Assembly: GCF_000002985.6 (NCBI RefSeq)
Contig: NC_003282.8
Location: forward strand, 2,728,001-2,792,000
Direction of reading: 5' to 3'
DNA length: 64,000 nt
Origin: Caenorhabditis elegans
Taxonomy: Eukaryota; Nematoda; Chromadorea; Rhabditida; Rhabditidae
The notes beneath the pieces are model-generated. The model was not told the DNA's origin, made no database searches, and worked only from the letters and a program-made list of their open reading frames with translations. Both the position numbers and the translations under genes were made by a program. Of this stretch, positions 1 through 10,999 are shown piece after piece. How positions within the stretch are numbered: the stretch's first letter is position 1; each line of letters starts with the position of its first letter.

Positions 1-116
1 AAAGAAGTAAAATCAGTAGAGTTTTTTTGATTATCATAAAAGATAAAATCTGTGCTGCCAGCTGAACGAAATTGCCGAATAGTATACATTTTCGCAATTT
101 CCAATCTATCAATATA

Positions 117-1071
117 CAGGGTGCGCCAAAAGTATGGTAACACGTGAAGCGCTCTTTTACATGAGCTTTTCGCGCGACTGCCACTTCATACATACAATTT
201 TCTATAGAATACTGATAGCTGAATAAATTTCCTTCAATTTGACCTAAAATTTGTAATGTTTCCCAATAAGGTGTAACCTTTATCACCTCGGCAATTTGAC
301 GAACCCTTTCGGCAAAACAAAAAAAAAGTTTTGGCACGCGGCACTTCCCACACAAACGCACATCCCACGCACGCCAATAATTTTCAGATCTATGATTTTT
401 ATGTTAAATTCAAAGTTAAAGAAGTGAAGAAGCGTTTTTAATTGTTTTTGTAGTATTTGAAAATTTTCTGTATCGACACTGGCGCCTAGAAAAAACCTTT
501 GAATATTTCATGAATTCAACTTTGCGAAAATTACTCAGTTTTTTTTGTCTTCACAAGGTGTAACGACCCACAAAATCATCCGAGCTTAATCTTCTATTAA
601 AATTCTTGAAAGTCAGATCAAAACGTTCCCCGAAAAATACTAAAATGAGTTTTCCTGCATACTGCTGCCGCCGCTCACATCTATCTTTCTGGCGACTGTG
701 TCATTCAAGGCTTCTATGTCATTCAAACTACTGCCACAGTCATACCATGACAGAACTTTTTTGGATTTTTGTTTTCAAAGAATCTCTAGACCAAGAGCAT
801 TCTTTGAACTATAAAAACTTGTAAGATACTTGATGGGTTCCTCGAAAAAAAAAAAGTAAAAATCCCGCAGAATGCCGACTTGCGTGCCATCAAGAACGTG
901 ATCTCAAAAGTTCGGAAAGCCTGCAGCGATGCGGTTAGGGAAATTTTAAAAATTTTAAACGTTAATCTGGTCAGTATTTCATGGAGATCAAAATTTATAC
1001 AAATTGATGTAATAACTCTCGCCACACGTGAAGTTACAGAGCTGCAAACGTGTTACCATACTTATGGCGCA
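117..1071. mobile_element. Non-autonomous mariner-like element in the left arm
   Basis: The left end reads CAGGGTGCGCCAAAAGTATG and the right end carries the inverted form CATACTTATGGCGC, giving terminal inverted repeats of roughly 23 bp about 950 bp apart. A CAGGGTG start is typical of mariner-type termini (family knowledge). No transposase reading frame is visible between the ends, so it looks like a deletion derivative or MITE. The same element occupies 4434-5388 in the other arm, so it was present before the arms were duplicated. The exact boundary on the GGCGCAG side is uncertain. Confidence 0.55.
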
Positions 1072-1100
1072 GAAGAAAAATCAATCAACAATAACTTTAT

Positions 1101-1317
1101 TTAGGATACACCTGCAAATATCCAAAACGATTTACGATCATAGTTTTTTCCCAAAAAAGTCTTTTCGAAAAATCCCTCAATCAAGGCGCCGGGTCTTTTT
1201 GAATACTCATTTAAGTACCAGTTCACCGGTCCGAAAAAGATAGTAGTGTTGCGCCGAATGATCAACACAAGTCCACATTCATCGCCGAACCGTTCGCAAA
1301 GCTTTTCCGCATAATCT
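1101..1317 (-). pseudogene. Antisense duplicate of the last exon of the 2292-4404 gene
   Basis: Read on the minus strand this encodes an almost exact copy of the C-terminal exon of the spacer gene, from a DYAEKLCERFGDECGLV-like start to a stop at 1101-1103; one visible change is K to E in the KLC(K/E)RF stretch. Homology with exon 7 stops inside the exon, without the exon-7 acceptor. The sequence upstream (up to about 1385) stays open in this frame but does not match the spacer gene, so it may be a remnant of another paralogue. With no first exons visible it is best treated as an exon fragment carried by the inverted duplication. Confidence 0.7.
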
Positions 1318-1531
1318 CCTGGAGATTCTTCGAAGGATGCTCGATGCAACACCTCCACAGTCGTAGTAAGTACAGTGTACCGCATTTTCTATATTAGTCG
1401 CCACTACCATACTTTTATAATGTGTTTAACTGAAGACAATTAATGTTAATGTTAATGCAATATGAACTAATACGGAAAATACGGTATTTATTTAAAGAAA
1501 ACACCATTAATTAATTTAAATCAATATTCAG

Positions 1532-1790
1532 CATTCATGACCTTCGTGAGTACGTGCGTGGTCTTCGCGAAACGTTCGGCGCCGAATGTGGCTTTGTGGG
1601 GATTATTCGAAAACATAGAAACATTCGCAAACGTTGGGTAAACTGTGACCCAGACGATTATCCCAGAGGACCCGGTGACTGTATTGAGAGATGTTTCAAG
1701 GGCAATGGTTCTGACTTTTTTTTTGGTAGTGGCGACTTTTTTCAGTACTGGTACGGTCAAAAGTTTGAGATAATTGCTGGTGTTCGATGA
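1532..1790 (+). pseudogene. Last exon of a second paralogue of the same family (orphan exon)
   Basis: An acceptor-like ATATTCAG precedes base 1532, and the frame begins in the same phase as exon 7 of the neighbouring gene (one base completing a codon). The product reads IHDLREYVRGLRETFGAECG and onward for about 86 residues to a stop at 1790, ending in a GVR tail. It aligns by eye with the spacer gene's last exon: LCKRFGDECGLVLII against LRETFGAECGFVGII, then GP/GD and IAGV-like ends. No upstream exons are visible between the left arm (ending about 1317) and here, so the rest of this copy was probably removed or displaced by the inverted duplication. It could serve as an alternative last exon only for transcripts starting further left. 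Confidence 0.6.
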
Positions 1791-2291
1791 ATATTTGTAG
1801 TTTTTATTCAAAACCGTTCCATTGTAATAAAAACTACGACATTTTATCTTTTTGCGATTTCTTTTTTTTTAAATAAATATTTTATCTAATACCTTCAAGG
1901 AAAACTAATGTATCTTTTACATGTTTTTTGTGAATAAATCTTTTCTTTCTTTTAAAATCTTTTAAAAAAATCAGAATTTATAGTTTAGTTCTTTAGTTCG
2001 GAACTCACTTACTATGCCAAAAATCGTGTTCCCTAAATGAGTCACTTGGTACTATTGACATATTTGAGTATTTTCAACACATAATTTTCTTTGACATTTT
2101 TGCCCTTTCCGAATTTTTATGAGGAAGACGCTAGCATTCCTGATAAAGAAAATGTCAGTATTCCTCATACTTAGTTCCACAAGAAAAATGGCATGCGTGT
2201 AATGTGTAGCACTAGAGTATAAAACAAGAACAGAGAAAAGAAAGATAAGACATCATTGCTTTTCTATTTGGAGACAGTTATATATTTCAAG

Positions 2292-4404
2292 ATGGCTGGT
2301 AAGATTCTATTTTTAAAATAATATGAAATTGAATCGAATTCTCAATTTTCCAGCTGTAAACTACACGACGGGATTTATTTCGGTGGTCACTGGCTGCCTA
2401 GGAGTACATGGGGCTTATGCGTCCGCCGCAGTGGTTCCGCATTTAACTGCGATTTGTGCATGCGGTGCTATAGTTAGTGCATATGTTACGATGGCTGCAT
2501 ACAAAGATGACAAATCAACGGAGCTGATACTCAGCGAGCTCAAAACGCTCGACAAGAAGATTGGGGAACTGTCACATAAGATGGACGCGTTGTTCGGTGA
2601 TCTTAAGTCATTTATAACAACGTCTCACTTTTACATGGTATGTTCGGAATAGATATTGGTTCAAAGTGTGGTTACGAAGCCTTCTGCGCAGGAAAAAAGT
2701 TAATCACGACCCTTTTTAACCTTCACCCTTTACCCTTACTCAAAATTTTGCAGAATGAGGTCGCTACAATCAAAACGTTGATGAAATACATGCAGGATAC
2801 GATGAACAATCCTTGTAAATACACAAAAGAGCTATTTCGTGGCGCTGTGACGGATAATAAACCTTTGTGGATTGCAGAGGTAGGACTTATTAAGGAATCA
2901 CAAGATTTCAATGTTAGACAGCTTCAAATTTCCAGCAAATGATTATAAAACTCGACCAGGAGGAAACGAATCCTCTCAAAATGGCAATGAACTGTGATCC
3001 TCTTCGACCAACGGAAACTTTTGAAAAATGGAGAAAAATAATCGACGGAGTGCTTGCCCAATGTGTAGGTACTCACTACATCCCTCACTAAATAAAGTGT
3101 ATCATATTCAGCTGATTTTGGAGACGTACCAGAATGGAATGTTTTGCGATAAGAACATGATTGGACCGAGTCGTTTAAAGAAGCAAACCGAAGAATTACA
3201 ACTGAAAATGAATAGATGGGCTGAAGAATACCGTCAAGATCACTCGTACTGGGACGATGGAGTCTTAAGTTTAATCCATAATGTGCAAGACAATAATGAG
3301 GGAAGTGAAAATATACGAAATATTTTGACTAAAGAATTGGGCAAGATCATGACAAAGTGAGTATTTTTGTAAATTGACAAGGGACATAAAAGGGTAATTG
3401 TGTATTATAACTTTACTTTTTTCAAATTAAATTATGACCGGGGTAGCAATTATTTTATCTGTTAAGTTATTTAAAACGTGAATAGTATTTCCATTATTAG
3501 GCTTACAAAGGAAGTATTCCAATTTAACCCCGGTCAATTTAGGCACTTTGAACTGGAAAGAAGTCGCTCTGAAAAATTTTCAATGCATTTTTCACGATTT
3601 TCGCAGCCCGTAAAATTCCTCCAAATGTTGATTTTTGCAGATTTCTGATGATTTCTAGGCTTTTGAGGGCCAACCAATTTTTTTCTGGAATTTTTTTAAT
3701 TTGTGAAAAAATATAAAAGATTTTGGTCCCGAAAGACCAAAAAAGCCAAAAAATCTGCGTTTTCCGAAAATTTATTCAAAAAAAGACAGCCCTGCTGTGA
3801 ACGTCAGTAATTTTTCTCACATCCACTTACAAATGTAACCATTTTTTGCACACCATATCGCAAACAGTCAGATTTCAAATTGATTTTCCAAAATATTTCA
3901 GCCACAAATTTTACGTGATCGTCTACGATTTCTGTGACGGTTCATCTGAGGAGTACCAATTCACTTCATACAGCTATTTCAAACGCAATTTTAAATCTTC
4001 TTTCAATCGAAACGGGTGCAATGCTTTTGTTTTACGAAGCCTCAGAACCCAAGATTGCAAAAGGCACGAGGAGAACCTTCAAAGAAAGCTGCAAGCTGCC
4101 CTTCCAATGGAATACGAGTTTGTATTTTGCGGCTTAATGGCATAACATTTGATCCAAACATTTTTTCAGCTACAGATTCAAATTGATTGATTATGCGGAA
4201 AAGCTTTGCAAACGGTTCGGCGATGAATGTGGACTTGTGTTGATCATTCGGCGCAACACTACTATCTTTTTCGGACCGGTGAACTGGTACTTAAATGAGT
4301 ATTCAAAAAGACCCGGCGCCTTGATTGAGGGATTTTTCGAAAAGACTTTTTTGGGAAAAAACTATGATCGTAAATCGTTTTGGATATTTGCAGGTGTATC
4401 CTAA
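2292..4404 (+). CDS. Unrecognised nematode family protein, 7 exons, 413 aa
   Basis: Exons 2292-2298, 2354-2637, 2754-2879, 2936-3064, 3112-3356, 3902-4117 and 4170-4404 join with consistent phases into 413 codons plus stop. Six introns are 47-116 nt except intron 5 (545 nt). The first exon is only ATGGCTG. Residues about 6-45 are hydrophobic and Ala/Val/Gly-rich with two likely membrane-inserting segments (TTGFISVVTGCLGVHGAYAS, then AAVVPHLTAICACGAIVSAY). Residues 50-80 are charged and heptad-like (ELILSELKTLDKKIGELSHK), a probable coiled coil. The C-terminal half is mixed alpha/beta-like with aromatic patches (HKFYVIVYDFCDGSSEEYQF, FGDECGLVLIIRRNTTIFFG). I do not recognise the family. Intron 6 has an unusual GTTTGT donor. 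The stop codon overlaps an AATAAA at 4404-4409, so the 3' UTR should be very short. The last exon lies inside the right arm, so its coding end is duplicated in inverted orientation at 1101-1317. Start choice follows the GTAAGA donor right after it. Confidence 0.75.
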
Positions 4405-5504
4405 ATAAAGTTATTGTTGATTGATTTTTCTTCTGCGCCATAAGTATGGTAACACGTTTGCAGCTCTGTAACTTCACGTGTGGCGAGAGTTATTACATCA
4501 ATTTGTATAAATTTTGATCTCCATGAAATACTGACCAGATTAACGTTTAAAATTTTTAAAATTTCCCTAACCGCATCGCTGCAGGCTTTCCGAACTTTTG
4601 AGATCACGTTCTTGATGGCACGCAAGTCGGCATTCTGCGGGATTTTTACTTTTTTTTTTTCGAGGAACCCATCAAGTATCTTACAAGTTTTTATAGTTCA
4701 AAGAATGCTCTTGGTCTAGAGATTCTTTGAAAACAAAAATCCAAAAAAGTTCTGTCATGGTATGACTGTGGCAGTAGTTTGAATGACATAGAAGCCTTGA
4801 ATGACACAGTCGCCAGAAAGATAGATGTGAGCGGCGGCAGCAGTATGCAGGAAAACTCATTTTAGTATTTTTCGGGGAACGTTTTGATCTGACTTTCAAG
4901 AATTTTAATAGAAGATTAAGCTCGGATGATTTTGTGGGTCGTTACACCTTGTGAAGACAAAAAAAACTGAGTAATTTTCGCAAAGTTGAATTCATGAAAT
5001 ATTCAAAGGTTTTTTCTAGGCGCCAGTGTCGATACAGAAAATTTTCAAATACTACAAAAACAATTAAAAACGCTTCTTCACTTCTTTAACTTTGAATTTA
5101 ACATAAAAATCATAGATCTGAAAATTATTGGCGTGCGTGGGATGTGCGTTTGTGTGGGAAGTGCCGCGTGCCAAAACTTTTTTTTTGTTTTGCCGAAAGG
5201 GTTCGTCAAATTGCCGAGGTGATAAAGGTTACACCTTATTGGGAAACATTACAAATTTTAGGTCAAATTGAAGGAAATTTATTCAGCTATCAGTATTCTA
5301 TAGAAAATTGTATGTATGAAGTGGCAGTCGCGCGAAAAGCTCATGTAAAAGAGCGCTTCACGTGTTACCATACTTTTGGCGCACCCTGTATATTGATAGA
5401 TTGGAAATTGCGAAAATGTATACTATTCGGCAATTTCGTTCAGCTGGCAGCACAGATTTTATCTTTTATGATAATCAAAAAAACTCTACTGATTTTACTT
5501 CTTT
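4188..5504. repeat. Right arm of the large inverted repeat
   Basis: Reverse complement of 1-1317 at a fixed coordinate sum of 5505. It begins inside exon 7 of the 2292-4404 gene, supplies that gene's last about 72 codons, stop and AATAAA, then contains the mariner-like element. A 129-codon open frame at 5144-5533 within the arm resembles no family I know and includes element terminus sequence, so I do not call it a gene. The right end of the arm in the window is set by the window's left edge, not by loss of homology; where homology really ends to the right of 5504 cannot be seen. Confidence 0.93.
4434..5388. mobile_element. Non-autonomous mariner-like element in the right arm
   Basis: Inverted duplicate of the 117-1071 element. 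Ends are GCGCCATAAGTATGGTAACA at the left and the inverted GTTACCATACTTTTGGCGCA followed by CCCTG at the right. No transposase is visible. Confidence 0.55.
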
Positions 5505-5997
5505 GCAGGTTTTTATCTGAGTTTGATGGGTAAAATTTACTCACTATCAACTCGGAATAAAATGTAAGATTACAGTTAGAGATTCGAAAACAATAATGCT
5601 TCGTGTTTTTGTGAGATGTCTCCTGGGGGAAGTTTCTTGGAACATTTGGTGATTCGAGAATTTTGAAATTACAGTAAAATAAAAGATTATTACATCGTGG
5701 TTGATTATATACGTTCTCACGTTGTCAAATCAATCGTTATGCAACAAAATAGTTATGAATTTTGAGCCGAGACTCATTCCCCCTAAATACCATTCAATTG
5801 TATCTAACAATTTTACATTCTAAATTTCTTCCGATTTGAATAAATATGTTTAACATCTATTCCGTTTTGTTTTATGAAGATTGTAGTAGACAAGTAGTAG
5901 AAAACTCTAATTCACAATCACCTGATTTTTATAGAGGGATAGAGGACAACAGAGCAAGCGGGAAAGATGTAGGTCACAATAGGAAACAACTTCCATG
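5505..5997. other. Intergenic, nothing recognised
   Basis: AT-rich sequence between the inverted repeat and the first dispersed repeat. No coding potential or repeat structure stands out. Confidence 0.5.
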
Positions 5998-6245
5998 GTA
6001 GGCAAGCGCGTTTTCAGGGACCTGCCCGCCAGCCTTCCTGCTCATTGTTTGCATTTTTACGTGAATTTACAAATTTATTATATAATTTTCTCATTTCTAT
6101 AAATTTGATAAATATCAAATCACAAATTAAAAAAAGAATCACGTATGCTTTACTAGTTAGCATAAGAAGCGGGTTGTGGCGAGAGGCAGGCGGAGGTTGT
6201 CTTAAGGTCAGGCAGGCAGGTGTTTTAACGCCTACATGGAAGCTC
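5998..6245. mobile_element. Palindromic GCAGGCAGG-type MITE
   Basis: The left end has TGCCCGCCAGCCTTCCTGC and the right end GGCAGGCGGAGG then TTAAGGTCAGGCAGGCAGGT, flanking an AT-rich core with CATTTTTACGTGAATTTACA. A related copy lies at 62686-62885 in atln-1 intron 3 (CCTGACCTTAAGGCGACCTC, then GAAAGGCAGGCGTCAGGCCC). The arrangement fits a dispersed non-autonomous palindromic element. Ends are approximate. Confidence 0.55.
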
Positions 6246-6652
6246 CAGGTCACAAAAAAATATATAGTATGTAACACCTATTGTTCTATTAACTGCTCGG
6301 GCTTCTCGATTTTCGCCATTTTTCTCGAAATTTTAAAAAATGTCATATTTTTCATGAAAACGTGTAGCTAAGCTCTGTGAGCTCATAAGCAGCTAGATTA
6401 AGCATATTCAGTCGAAGAGATAAGTCCCCGGAAGGCATTAGTTTTCATGAAAATTTCCAGAAAACTATTCGATTTCTGCTTTTTCTTTATCAACCATTTT
6501 CGCATGGTTGCCGAATTGCTGATAGTGAGTGCCGAGCTTTTCATAATCTTGAATCTTTTTTGTATTATAAATATTTAGAATATATCAAAAAATTGTGTTA
6601 TTCTCAGTAAAAAAAATCTCGTCTTCTGATTTGTGCTGCTCGCAATCTCTTG

Positions 6653-6675
6653 CTCTCTCTCTCTCTCTCTCTCTC
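6653..6675. repeat. (CT)n microsatellite
   Basis: Uninterrupted CT dinucleotides, about 11 repeats. Confidence 0.95.
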
Positions 6676-6924
6676 ATTCTAGACACCTGTTTTTTTTCTG
6701 CCATTTTGATCAAATTTCCCCTATGTGTGATGACGTTGTCTGCGTATGATCTTACAAAATGGAAAAAATTGAATAGAAAATAGAAAAAAAATGTCCAGAA
6801 AAAGCGAAGAGAGCAAAAGTGTAAGTGGATTATGATTTTCTGACTTGCTAACCCACTGATTTCTGAGTAATAATTCAGGGAAATTGCAGATAAATTGTAG
6901 AATAAACTCAATTTTTGTTCCTAG

Positions 6925-7740
6925 AAAGGTAGGCTTCTAAAAACCGCTATAACTTCCTAGGAAGTATATATAACAAAAAGTCGTCAACTAATAAATTGTA
7001 GAGCTTGTTCCGTTCTATATTTTATTAGTTGACAAATTGTTTGCAGCTGTTTCCCTTCTAAAGTTAAATGTGCAGGCATTGTGAGAGCGCACCAAGTTTA
7101 TCTCCATGGCATAATCTTAAAAATTTGTAACTCCGAGTTTAGAGTTGCAAAGTGCATAGCCGCTTGCCCGCCCTCGGAAACATGGTTATCTTCAAACGTT
7201 CACAGCTCTGCTCAAAAAAAAACGATAGTCAAATTTTGTCAACTAATACATTGTAGAGCTTAACAAGCTCTATAATCTGTCACTGAACAATTTTTTACTA
7301 ACTTGTTTTCCTACACAGGATCAAGTTCAAAGAGATGCATTGGGCGCGCTGAAACCTTCCGAGGTTTGAAACATACGAACTATATAATTTTTCAAGTTCT
7401 ACAGTTCATTGATTCACATATTTGATTTCTTATTACCTGCAAAGTTACAAGATGTTAAACTAAAACTTTCACGGGTCTTCAAAAGCATCTACCTCCTCAA
7501 CTGTTAAAATTACCAAATTTTTTTCAACTAACTTGTTGTAGCAAATCTAATGCCCTTTACACTGCAAGCATACAATTTTTTTTTTCAAACTTTAACTGTT
7601 TAGGAGTTCTAATGTTGTCAGGGTGTGCACACATTTTAAGCTGTATAACTCCGAGGAGAGACACGCTATCAATTAACTGTCAATTAACAAATAATAGCGA
7701 ACGTTTAGCTTTACTACATAACAATAATTAATTTAATTTA
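6925..7740. repeat. Cluster of short hairpins containing TTGTCAACTAATA / TTGTAGAGCTT motifs
   Basis: Repeated pairs such as GTCAACTAATAAATTGTAGA followed by an inverted TTTTATTAGTTGACAAATTG recur with spacings of 20-50 bases, separated by 'TATAACTTCCTAGGAAG' and 'TAACTCCGAG' type stretches. The same vocabulary (GTTAGTTGACAACTTTT, CTAGCTAT, TTGTAGAAA) builds the larger hairpins found in introns further right. No coding potential is visible. Confidence 0.55.
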
Positions 7741-9049
7741 TTTTTAGTGATGCTAGAGCTATGGTGGTTTGAAGACAGGCGGCCATGACGGAGCTCCGGA
7801 ATAAACGGTCATATATTACCTAGCTTTTGTATAAGGAAATTTGTTCATTCGTTTATTATGTATGTTCAAATTTGTCATGTTTGATATTCTAGCTGTACAA
7901 ATAATTTCAAACGTTAGCTTTATTAGTATATTTACACAGTATATTTTTATGTTGAAACTTCACCACATATGGCCCAATCAGTTTTTTTTCTGTCACGGGA
8001 TACGATACCGTGTGTCTACTAACATTGTTATCATCTTCTCATTATATCTCACTTGACACATGCACATTTCCGCTTGGCAACACGCTTTTCGGCTCGGTTT
8101 TTCTCGAATTTCTGCGTTTCCCTCTCGTCGCGGTTGTGCGTGTGCGTGTGTGTGTGTGTTGTGCGAATTCAATTTTTCGTATGTAGATTAGTCATAGTTG
8201 GATTTTTGATTTTTTGGTTTTATATGGAAGATTCTTGGAAATCCAAAAATTGTAATAGTAATTAAATTTTTTTTATTTTTTAAATTTATCATGATTAAGC
8301 CGCCAGCTTGACTCCAGCATCACCATATTAACTTTGGCCTATTGACTAACGCTATTGGAGCTCACTCTATCGGTCCTGGCGCCGAAACACCGTAAAAATC
8401 GCTGATTTTTAACTTTTGGTTTCCAAGCTAAAAATAATTGAATTCTTGATTTTCCCGAGCTTAACATGTTGTAAGTTCCGTCTCTCTACGTGAATTTCGG
8501 CACTTCTCAATGTTTCGCAGGTGCAAATTTAGAAAATTAACAGCGTGTTTGATGTATGAAAACAGAAAACGCCTTGAATTTTTGGGTTTTGATTGGAAAA
8601 TTTTGAATTTTCGTTTTAAGGGTTTATTCTGTGTCTGAATTTAAGTTTTCGTTTCCCCTAGCTTGAAGCCCTTTTTGAGCAAAATAATATATATATTATA
8701 ATATCGTTTAAAAAAGAAAATTGAAGAAAAGGAAATAAAAAATCGATAATTATAAGGTTCAAAAAATCAATAATCCTCCTTCACACTTTGCCGGATTTGC
8801 CGTTTGCCGAGGTCGGCAAATTTCAAAATTTGCCACACACACATCAAAAATTTTACAATACAATTTTGACCAAAACTATTGATTTTTTCCCAAAAATTCA
8901 ATAAAATGGCACAAATATGAGAGTTTTTTTGATGCTTAAGCAGACACACTACACAGAACTTTTTCAGAAACCAGATTTTTGTTCAGAACTCAGTAGTTTT
9001 GGTGCTCCAAAAAACTTCAAAAATCATGAAATTTTTTTCGGAGTCTCTT
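7741..9049. other. Intergenic, no gene seen
   Basis: Contains a (GT)n/(GC)n-rich run at 8134-8160 and AT-rich sequence. Short frames exist on both strands but none has splice context or a recognisable product. Confidence 0.5.
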
Positions 9050-9412
9050 AAGCACGCCAAATTTGCCGAATTTGCCGGCAAATTTTGAAACAAGAGATTT
9101 GCCGAATTCGCCGAGCTCGATAAATTCGATAAAAAAGAGATTTGCCGAATTTGCCAAGCTTGATAAATTCGATAAAAAAGAGATTTACCGAATTTGCCGT
9201 GCTTGGCAAATTTTGGAAAAAGAGATTTGCCGAATTTGCCGAGCTCGGTAAATTTGCCGAATTTGCCAAGCTCGATAAATTCGATAAAAAAGAGATTTGC
9301 CGGTTTTGCCGTGCTTGGCAAATTTTGGAAAAAGAGATTTGCCGAATTTGCTGAGCTTGGTAAATTTGCCGAATTGCCGAAAGAGCTGGGCAAATTTTGA
9401 GATTTGCCACAC
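9050..9412. repeat. Degenerate tandem array of TTTGCCGAATTTGCC
   Basis: The basic word GCCGAATTTGCCGAGCTCG and variants (GCCAAGCTTGATAAATTCGA) repeat with a higher-order spacing of about 112-118 bp; compare 9196 with 9308 and 9144 with 9262. All six frames are open with repetitive peptides, so open frames here are artefacts of the repeat. A smaller related patch with CGGCAAATTTGCCG-like words lies at 10265-10370. Confidence 0.85.
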
Positions 9413-10669
9413 ACCCCTGTTTGCTTCCCACCTGAAAGACCGGGGATTCAAGTTCAAATACCGAAAAGCTTTATTTTTTATTTCGATTTTCCAATATTCC
9501 AAAATGCTTTTCGATCGTCATCTACTTCCCGCTTTCTATAAAATATCCCTGAATGAGTGCTGAGTCAAAATCTTCAAAAGCTTATAGTTCATCCGACTCC
9601 GTCGTCAAACTAGACTTTTTCGGCGTTTCCGCCCTCTTTTTTAATGAACAACATGATTATTTGATCTTTCTCACATCTCAAATACACCTGCTTGCAACTC
9701 CCAGAAACTGAGACCTAATATTAGTTTTCGTATACTTTCGGGCTTCTCTTTTATTAAAAATTTTCGCAAGCAAAGAAAAAAAGAGATTAGAGAAATATTA
9801 GTACCTTTTTAAAACTTTCATCGGCTCTATCAGTTGTGGAGCTTCACATAGATGTGTCTTCTGCTAGAACTTTATCAAAATAGAAAAGAATTCCAAAGAC
9901 TATGAGTAAGGTTGTATTTAATCATAGTGATTAGCAACATTGTTTTAAAAGTTAGCATTTAGATCATAATAATATATTTCTGTAGGTTATAGTCTAAACT
10001 ATTTAGAATTGTTTGATTTTGAAATTACTCTAATTTGAAGTCGTTTACCTTTTTTTGTATTTAGAACTTGTTGTTACCATCAAGAAGAGCTGAGATATAA
10101 GCCCTTAAAGTCTAGAAATGTTAGGTGTCTTGCACTTTATCTTTGGCAGCTCATATCTTGGTCCATATTGATTTTTAAAAAAATATGAATTACATCCTTC
10201 GTGCTATCCTCCATTAGTCTTGCATGCGAGAGTAATTTTAGAAAGGTCCGTAGGGGTACAAGGTTGCTAATGCAAATCGGCAAATTGCCGGAATTGAAAG
10301 TTTCCGGCAAATCGTCATATGTATTGCCATATTGCCAATTTGCCGAAAATTTCCGGCAAATTGTGGTTTTGCGAATATACTTTTACCGTGATAACGTTTA
10401 TGATATACGTTTCTATCAGCTGACATTATGTCTTCTTAGCCGTTATCAAAACATATCCGTTGAGCATACAAAAAACTAATGAATTCTTAGAATGTAATAT
10501 TATTATTACTACTGATTTACAAAATGAATCATTAAGCTTTTGTTTAGTTTTCATATGCATTTGATATTGTATTATAGAACGTATTTTATTAGTCAACAAA
10601 TTTTCAAGCTCTCCATAAATTTTCAAACTATTTTGAGCCCCATACCGAAAAAATTTGGAAAATGTGTGC
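9413..10669. other. Intergenic, no gene seen
   Basis: AT-rich. The only structure noted is the CGGCAAATTGCCGGAA / TTTCCGGCAAAT inverted patch at about 10275-10370, related to the 9.1-9.4 kb array. Confidence 0.5.
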
Positions 10670-10738
10670 ATTGGCGGCTCAGTGGATAAGAGGCTTGCCT
10701 GTGACGCAGACCACCGGGGTTCGATTCCCAGTGGGGTA
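10670..10738 (+). repeat. tRNA-like element (SINE or tRNA pseudogene)
   Basis: Has an A-box-like GGCTCAGTGGATAAGAGG and a B box GGTTCGATTCC about 35 bases later, ending in CAGTGGGGT then an A-rich tail. The T arm and acceptor stem do not pair like a functional tRNA. Near-identical wording recurs at 12801-12869 and 13104-13172, which suggests a dispersed tRNA-derived family more than a single decayed tRNA gene. Confidence 0.6.
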
Positions 10739-10999
10739 AAATATTTTTGTTTTTCATTTTTTCCAATAAAAAGTGAAAATAATTCATTTACTTACGGTAT
10801 TTTCAAACTAATGAATATATAATATTATGATTTTTGATTTAGTGCTTTTTCAAACATAGTAATTTGAAACTTTGGAAAGTTTTTTCCGCAATCTAAAAAT
10901 TACAGAGTACAAGGAAATTGCATACCTTTATTCAAAGTCCCAACTAGTTATTAGCAAAATTTTCTAAACTACATATAGAAAATTACAACCTTATTTATA

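Larger units (their letters stand above)
1..1317. repeat. Left arm of a large inverted repeat (truncated by the window edge)
   Basis: Position p in this arm matches the reverse complement of position 5505-p in 4188-5504. Several separate blocks (606-824 with 4681-4899, 880-1104 with 4401-4625, 1028-1243 with 4262-4477) obey the same sum, so no net indels are seen across more than 1.2 kb. I noticed only a base change near the inner boundary, around 1290. Homology stops at about 1317, just inside a coding exon copy. The arm continues beyond base 1. It holds a mariner-like element and an antisense copy of the last exon of the gene in the spacer. Confidence 0.93.

Noticed and set aside
606..824. 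72-codon frame present in both inverted arms
   Set aside because: Its duplication reflects the inverted repeat; composition is low-complexity and no gene structure is seen.
5144..5533. 129-codon plus-strand frame
   Set aside because: It spans the mariner-like terminus and the inverted-repeat arm. No family match or splice context, and the sequence is explained by the repeat.
9048..9431. Overlapping frames of up to 143 codons
   Set aside because: They lie in the TTTGCCGAATTTGCC tandem array and are open in several frames at once.
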